Source: Bacteroidales bacterium
Lineage (GTDB): Bacteria; Bacteroidota; Bacteroidia; Bacteroidales; Azobacteroidaceae
NCBI GenBank assembly: GCA_020860885.1
Contig: JAJBTS010000430.1
Location: forward strand, 1 to 10,560
DNA: 10,560 nucleotides
Direction of reading: 5' to 3'
The translations under genes and the position numbers were made by a program. This document shows positions 6,736-10,560 of this stretch, piece after piece. Each line of letters starts with the position of its first letter. The first letter of the stretch is position 1. The notes under the pieces were generated by a model. It was not told the origin of the DNA and did no database searches. It saw only the letters and a program-made list of their open reading frames with translations.

Positions 6736-8448
6736 TTATTTACTTTTTATTTTGCTCCAGGAATCTTTCAAAGGAACCGTCCTGTTAAAAACAAGATGTT
6801 CATGAGTTGAATCGGGATCCATATTGAAATATCCAATACGTTGAAATTGAAAATTATCAAGTGGTTTCGATTTTTCCAGTTCCTTTTCTACTCTTGCCTG
6901 TTTTTTTACAATAAGAGAGTCAGGGTTGAGCAATTCCCTGAAATCTTTGTCTTTTTCTTCTCCGGGATTTTCTACTTTGAATAGCCGGTCATACAGTCGC
7001 ACTTCAGCAGGAAGACTATGTTCTGCAGAAACCCAGTGGAGAGTACCTTTAACTTTCCGGTTGCTGTCGGGCATACCACTTTTAGTCATCGGGTCGTATT
7101 CTGCGTAGATTTCTTTAATATTCCCGGATTCGTCTTTACTTACTCCGGTACACTTTACTATATAAGCGCTTTTTAACCGGACTTCCTGTCCGGGAGTCAT
7201 GCGGAAAAACTTCTTCGGAGCATCCTCCATGAAGTCGTCTTTTTCAATATAGAGTTCCCTTGTAAATGCGATCTCATGAGTTCCCATTGATTCGTCTTCC
7301 GGATTATTGACAGCTTCCATCATTTCTATTTGTCCTTCCGGATAATTCGTAATAATAAGCTTAACCGGATCGATTACTGCCGATACCCGTTTCGCTTTTG
7401 CGTTCAGATCTTCACGGATGGCGTATTCGAGCAATGCTACATCATTCAAAGCTTCAAATTTGGTATAACCGATTTTATCAATAAAATTGCGAATTGCCTG
7501 AGGAGTATATCCTCTTCTTCGCAATCCCGCCAGAGTAGGCATGCGGGGGTCATCCCATCCGTTGACCAGCTTTTCATTAACCAATTGAAGAAGTTTACGT
7601 TTACTCATAACAGTATACGTAAGATTTAACCGATTGAATTCGTATTGTCTCGGACGATAATCACTGTTATCAGAATTCAGTTCTTTTAATTCGTCAATGA
7701 AAAGATCATATAGAGGACGGTGGGGTACAAATTCCAACGTGCATAAGGAATGAGTCACACCTTCGAAATAATCGCTTTGCCCATGGGCGAAGTCATACAT
7801 AGGATATGCTTTCCATGTAGTCCCTGTTCTGTGGTGAGGATGTTTGACAATCCTGTAAATAATAGGATCACGGAAGTGCATATTGGAAGAAGCCATATCT
7901 ATTTTAGCCCGTAAAACCATAGCGCCCTCTTCAATTTCTCCCCGGTTCATTTTTTCAAACAATTCCAGGCTTTCTCCGGCCGGACGATTTCTGTAGGGAG
8001 AATCGGTTCCCGCCTGAGTAGGTGTTCCTTTTTGTTGAGCTATTTCTTCAGCCGACTGCTCATCAATGTAAGCTTTCCCAGCTTTAATTAATTGAACGGC
8101 AAAGTCCCACAACTGCTGAAAATAGTCTGAAGCATAATAAACATTTGCCCAGTCGTATCCCAACCACTTGATGTCTTCCATGATAGAATCAACATATTCT
8201 ACATCTTCCTTTGTAGGATTTGTATCATCGAAACGCAGATTACATATTCCGTTGTATTTCTGAGCCAGTCCGAAATCCATACAAATAGCCTTTGCATGTC
8301 CTATATGCAGATACCCATTGGGTTCCGGAGGAAAACGTGTTTGGATTTTCCCATCATTTCTCCCTTCTGCCAGATCTTTTTCAACTATGGTTTCAATGAA
8401 ATTGAGACTTTTTTTATTCTCTTCGTTTGAAATGTTTTCTACAGACAT
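6736..8448 (-). CDS. glnS: Glutaminyl-tRNA synthetase
   Basis: Class I aminoacyl-tRNA synthetase that attaches glutamine to tRNA-Gln in the cytoplasm using ATP. From the ATG at 8448 the product is 570 residues, close to the usual bacterial GlnRS length. 'RFPPEPNGYLHIGHAKA' at 38-54 contains the HIGH motif (48-51). 'RFDDTNPTKED' follows at 72-82, and 'VMSKRKL' at 280-286 is the KMSKS-type loop. 'GWDDPRMPTLAGLRRRG' (297-313) and the PPEPNG form separate GlnRS from most bacterial GluRS. The C-terminal third fits the two-barrel anticodon-binding domain. The frame extends 5 codons further to a TTG at 8463, but the ATG gives an N-terminus ('MSVENISNEENKKSLNFIE') like that of relatives, so it was preferred. 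Probably the first gene of the long operon. Confidence 0.97.
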   Translation of the reverse strand: MSVENISNEENKKSLNFIETIVEKDLAEGRNDGKIQTRFPPEPNGYLHIGHAKAICMDFGLAQKYNGICNLRFDDTNPTKEDVEYVDSIMEDIKWLGYDWANVYYASDYFQQLWDFAVQLIKAGKAYIDEQSAEEIAQQKGTPTQAGTDSPYRNRPAGESLELFEKMNRGEIEEGAMVLRAKIDMASSNMHFRDPIIYRIVKHPHHRTGTTWKAYPMYDFAHGQSDYFEGVTHSLCTLEFVPHRPLYDLFIDELKELNSDNSDYRPRQYEFNRLNLTYTVMSKRKLLQLVNEKLVNGWDDPRMPTLAGLRRRGYTPQAIRNFIDKIGYTKFEALNDVALLEYAIREDLNAKAKRVSAVIDPVKLIITNYPEGQIEMMEAVNNPEDESMGTHEIAFTRELYIEKDDFMEDAPKKFFRMTPGQEVRLKSAYIVKCTGVSKDESGNIKEIYAEYDPMTKSGMPDSNRKVKGTLHWVSAEHSLPAEVRLYDRLFKVENPGEEKDKDFRELLNPDSLIVKKQARVEKELEKSKPLDNFQFQRIGYFNMDPDSTHEHLVFNRTVPLKDSWSKIKSK

Positions 8449-8471
8449 ATATATGTGCTTCAATTAAAGTG

Positions 8472-8505
8472 TAAAATTAAGAAATAATTTGGAATAATAG
8501 GGAAA
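8472..8505 (-). promoter_or_regulatory. Candidate Bacteroidetes-type promoter for glnS operon
   Basis: Reading the minus strand, TAATTTTA (8472-8479) differs by one base from the Bacteroidetes -7 consensus TAnnTTTG. About 22 bp upstream stands TTTC (8502-8505), one base from the -33 TTTG. This would place transcription start near 8465, about 17 bases before the glnS ATG. Both boxes are imperfect in AT-rich DNA, so this is only a candidate; it is the only sizeable gap upstream of the eight-gene run. Confidence 0.25.
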
Positions 8506-8542
8506 TCTATTTCTTGTCTTACAGAGATTAGTATCTTTTTGC

Positions 8543-8559
8543 AAAAGGTTTAGCCTTTT
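8543..8559 (-). terminator. Short hairpin after the pgi-HAD unit
   Basis: A perfect inverted repeat AAAAGG-(5-base loop)-CCTTTT begins 6 bp past the HAD hydrolase stop codon. Read on the minus strand, the T run is the 3' arm of the stem and is followed by GC rather than more T, so as an intrinsic terminator it is weak. Its position between two gene units supports a role in ending the pgi-HAD transcript, perhaps partially. Confidence 0.4.
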
Positions 8560-8565
8560 ATGAAC

Positions 8566-9252
8566 TTATTGACCGGATTGTTCACGGACAATCTTTTCAA
8601 TAGTATCAGCCAGATCCTTCATGGAATGAAATAAGATGTCAGCTCCGGAATCCAATAATACTTTATCCGGCAGAGGGCCTGTATTGACAGCTATTGTATA
8701 TATTCCCGCTGCTTTTCCAGCCTCTACTCCCAAAGGAGCATTTTCTACTACAATAGCTTCTTCCGGTTTAATATTCGCTCTTTGCAAACCTATCAGGTAA
8801 GGTTCCGGATGAGGTTTCCCTTGCTTAACGTCGTATGCTGTTACCATCAGGTCTTTATCAAAGAAACCTGGGAAGTGATGGTCCAATTTATCGAATAAAG
8901 ATTTTTGTCCTGAGCCGGTAACAATGACCCGTAGTAAACCCATCTGTTTTACTTTTTGTAAAACTTCCTGAGCTCCCCGCATGGGTTTGGATTCGGGTTG
9001 TTCCAATTCGGTAAATCGCCTGGCCTTTTCGGCATATATCTTTTCTATCTCTTCCGGAGTAGCATTTCTTCCGAAAGAGCGATTGAAAAGGATATTGATC
9101 GTTGATTCTCCTGTCCGGCCTTCAAACAGATAAAAATCTTCAGGGGTGGATATTGCGTTTAGTGCCGACATGGTATCGTACCATGCTTTCACATGACTGG
9201 GCATGGAGTCGTATAAGACTCCATCCATGTCGAATAATATTGCTTTAATCAT
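8566..9252 (-). CDS. HAD-superfamily hydrolase, beta-phosphoglucomutase-like (possible inorganic pyrophosphatase)
   Basis: A 228-residue HAD hydrolase of subclass I (helical cap between motifs I and II). Motif I is '[10 protein letters not shown]' with nucleophile D8 and acid/base D10. The cap carries '[12 protein letters not shown]' at 43-54. Motif II is 'VTGSG' (T112), motif III K146 in '[11 protein letters not shown]', and motif IV '[12 protein letters not shown]' with E170-N171, where beta-phosphoglucomutase has Glu-Asp. From memory, the closest studied relative is Bacteroides thetaiotaomicron BT2127, characterised as an inorganic pyrophosphatase in which a cap glutamate and the motif IV asparagine bind Mg; E44 and N171 here appear equivalent. 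Sugar-phosphate phosphatase or mutase activity is the alternative. Its start overlaps the pgi stop by 4 bp (ATGA), so the two are translated from one message. Cytoplasmic, no signal peptide. Confidence 0.88.
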   Translation of the reverse strand: MIKAILFDMDGVLYDSMPSHVKAWYDTMSALNAISTPEDFYLFEGRTGESTINILFNRSFGRNATPEEIEKIYAEKARRFTELEQPESKPMRGAQEVLQKVKQMGLLRVIVTGSGQKSLFDKLDHHFPGFFDKDLMVTAYDVKQGKPHPEPYLIGLQRANIKPEEAIVVENAPLGVEAGKAAGIYTIAVNTGPLPDKVLLDSGADILFHSMKDLADTIEKIVREQSGQ

Positions 9253-10560
9253 TTAATTCTTTTTTGAATTGCTTTACTCTCTTCTTCAAAACCCGGTTTG
9301 TTCAAAAGAGCAAACATATTCTTTTTATAAGCTTCCACACCGGGTTGGTCAAAAGGATTAACCCCCAATATATAACCGCTGATACCACAAGCCCTTTCAA
9401 AAAAGTAAAGGAGCTGTCCCAGGTAATATTCATTTAATTCGGGAAGTTCTATCCGGATATTCGGCACGCCTCCGTCTATATGGGCAATCTGTGTACCCAG
9501 TTCCGCCATTTTGTTTACATAATCGACTCTTTTTCCTGCGAGGAAATTCAATCCGTCGAGATCCTGTTCATCCGAAGGAACTTCTACATTATATTTAGGT
9601 TTTTCAATAGATATAACCGTTTCGAAAATACTTCTTTCGCCTTCCTGTATCCATTGTCCCATAGAATGAAGGTCTGTAGTGAAATCTACGGAAGCCGTAA
9701 ATATGCCTTTATTTTCTTTTCCTTCACTTTCTCCGTAAAGCTGTTTCCACCATTCCGAAACATAATGAAGTTTAGGACTGTAGTTAGCCAGTATTTCTAT
9801 CTTTTTCCCGCTTTTATAAAGTTCATTCCGGGTAGCGGCATAGATTTCTGCTATATTGTTTTCGAAAGGAATGGCGCTTGCAGTTGCTTCCTCCATCGAT
9901 TTGGCTCCGGCGATCAGTTGTTCGATATTAATTCCTGCTACAGCGATAGGTAGTAAACCGACCGGGGTTAAAACAGAAAAACGGCCCCCTACATTGTCGG
10001 GAATGATATAGGTTTTATATCCCTCTTTGGTAGCCAATGTTCTTAACGCACCTTTTGCTTTATCGGTAACCGCTACAATTCTGTTTTTAGCTTCATCCTT
10101 GCCTACGGCGTCTTCCAGTTGCTTTTTCAGGATACGGAAAGCCAAAGCCGGTTCGGTAGTAGTTCCTGATTTGGAAATGTTGATAATACCAAACGATTTG
10201 TCTTTCAAATAACCGGATAATTCGTGTAAATAGTCTTCCCCTATATTATGTCCGGCATATAAAACGACCGGTTTTTTATTCTCTAAAGAATCAAATGTTC
10301 CGGAAAGAGCATCTATCACAGCTTTGGCTCCTAAATAGCTTCCTCCGATTCCGACCACTACTACAGCATCGCATTTAGCTCTCAGGCTGTCGGCCGTTGC
10401 TTGTATATCTTTTAACTCTTCCGGAGTAATAGAAGAGGGAAGGTTTAACCATCCCAGAAAATCGTTTCCTTTACCCGTTCCGTTTTCTAATGTTTTATTA
10501 AATGTTTTAGCCTGTCCGGCCTGTGCATAAACCTGTTCTCTGGTAATAGTACCTAATGCC
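9249..10560 (-). CDS. pgi: Glucose-6-phosphate isomerase (5' end outside window)
   Basis: Interconverts glucose-6-phosphate and fructose-6-phosphate in glycolysis and gluconeogenesis. The frame is open to the right edge, giving 436 visible residues beginning '[13 protein letters not shown]'. Bacteroidales relatives of about 445 residues suggest only around ten N-terminal residues are missing, so the GTG at 10358 is internal. Seen are the phosphate-binding 'SKSGTTTEP' (129-137 of the visible part), PGI signature 1 '[14 protein letters not shown]' (188-201), 'YGESEGK' with the catalytic-type glutamate (277), 'TDLHS' with histidine 298, and signature 2 '[18 protein letters not shown]' ending in lysine 412. 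This is the short bacterial form rather than the 550-residue type of E. coli. It overlaps the HAD gene by 4 bp. Confidence 0.96.
   Translation of the reverse strand, partial: ALGTITREQVYAQAGQAKTFNKTLENGTGKGNDFLGWLNLPSSITPEELKDIQATADSLRAKCDAVVVVGIGGSYLGAKAVIDALSGTFDSLENKKPVVLYAGHNIGEDYLHELSGYLKDKSFGIINISKSGTTTEPALAFRILKKQLEDAVGKDEAKNRIVAVTDKAKGALRTLATKEGYKTYIIPDNVGGRFSVLTPVGLLPIAVAGINIEQLIAGAKSMEEATASAIPFENNIAEIYAATRNELYKSGKKIEILANYSPKLHYVSEWWKQLYGESEGKENKGIFTASVDFTTDLHSMGQWIQEGERSIFETVISIEKPKYNVEVPSDEQDLDGLNFLAGKRVDYVNKMAELGTQIAHIDGGVPNIRIELPELNEYYLGQLLYFFERACGISGYILGVNPFDQPGVEAYKKNMFALLNKPGFEEESKAIQKRIK

Noticed and set aside
8449..8463. TTG at 8463 as the glnS start
   Set aside because: It adds five residues not resembling relatives; the ATG at 8448 is the better start codon and gives a family-like N-terminus.
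9480..9953. Plus-strand frame of 157 codons opposite pgi
   Set aside because: The pgi protein is intact across this region with catalytic motifs; the antisense product is Phe/Tyr/Ser-rich with no domain.
10358..10358. GTG at 10358 as the start of pgi
   Set aside because: The frame stays open for 67 more codons to the window edge and those codons encode typical Pgi N-terminal sequence including '[13 protein letters not shown]', so this codon is an internal valine.
1..10560. A previously undescribed defence, mobile or RNA-based system
   Set aside because: Both strands were read; all space is taken by recognisable housekeeping or envelope genes, gaps are under 120 bp, and no repeat array, transposase, recombinase, tRNA or toxin-antitoxin pair was seen.

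Overview
The window looks like ordinary chromosomal DNA from a member of the Bacteroidota, most likely order Bacteroidales (a Bacteroides, Parabacteroides or Dysgonomonas relative). The basis is protein resemblance recalled from memory: a Bacteroidetes-type putative porin, a split 2-oxoacid:ferredoxin oxidoreductase with a separate ferredoxin gene, a glutaminyl-tRNA synthetase of the Bacteroidales type, and a HAD hydrolase directly after glucose-6-phosphate isomerase. The genus cannot be fixed from this window. DNA is AT-rich by eye. No ribosomal or transfer RNA, mobile element, CRISPR array or phage gene was seen.

Every convincing gene lies on the minus strand, so the reading order runs from high to low coordinates. 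At the right edge is pgi (9249-10560, its first few codons outside the window). A HAD hydrolase follows (8566-9252) and overlaps pgi by 4 bp. A short hairpin (8543-8559) and a gap of about 117 bp then separate this unit from the next.

The second unit is a tightly packed run of eight genes. They are glnS (6736-8448), a TPR protein (5597-6712), a two-cluster ferredoxin (5329-5562), the alpha (4254-5336), beta (3493-4257) and gamma (2945-3490) subunits of a 2-oxoacid:ferredoxin oxidoreductase, a putative outer-membrane porin (780-2948), and an MltF-like periplasmic-binding/lytic-transglycosylase protein cut by the left edge (1-774). Gaps between them are at most 34 bp and four junctions overlap or nearly abut, which suggests one transcript.

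In function, pgi interconverts glucose-6-phosphate and fructose-6-phosphate. The oxidoreductase with its ferredoxin subunit oxidises a 2-oxoacid (2-oxoglutarate or a branched-chain 2-oxoacid) to an acyl-CoA with reduction of ferredoxin, as expected in anaerobic metabolism. GlnS charges tRNA-Gln directly. The porin and MltF-like protein act in the envelope and have no obvious biochemical link to the oxidoreductase. Gene space is essentially full; no gap reaches 300 bp. No clearly new biological system was found. The points most worth a second look are the pyrophosphatase-like signature of the HAD protein, a histidine/aspartate repeat in the porin, and the coupling of envelope genes to the ferredoxin oxidoreductase operon.
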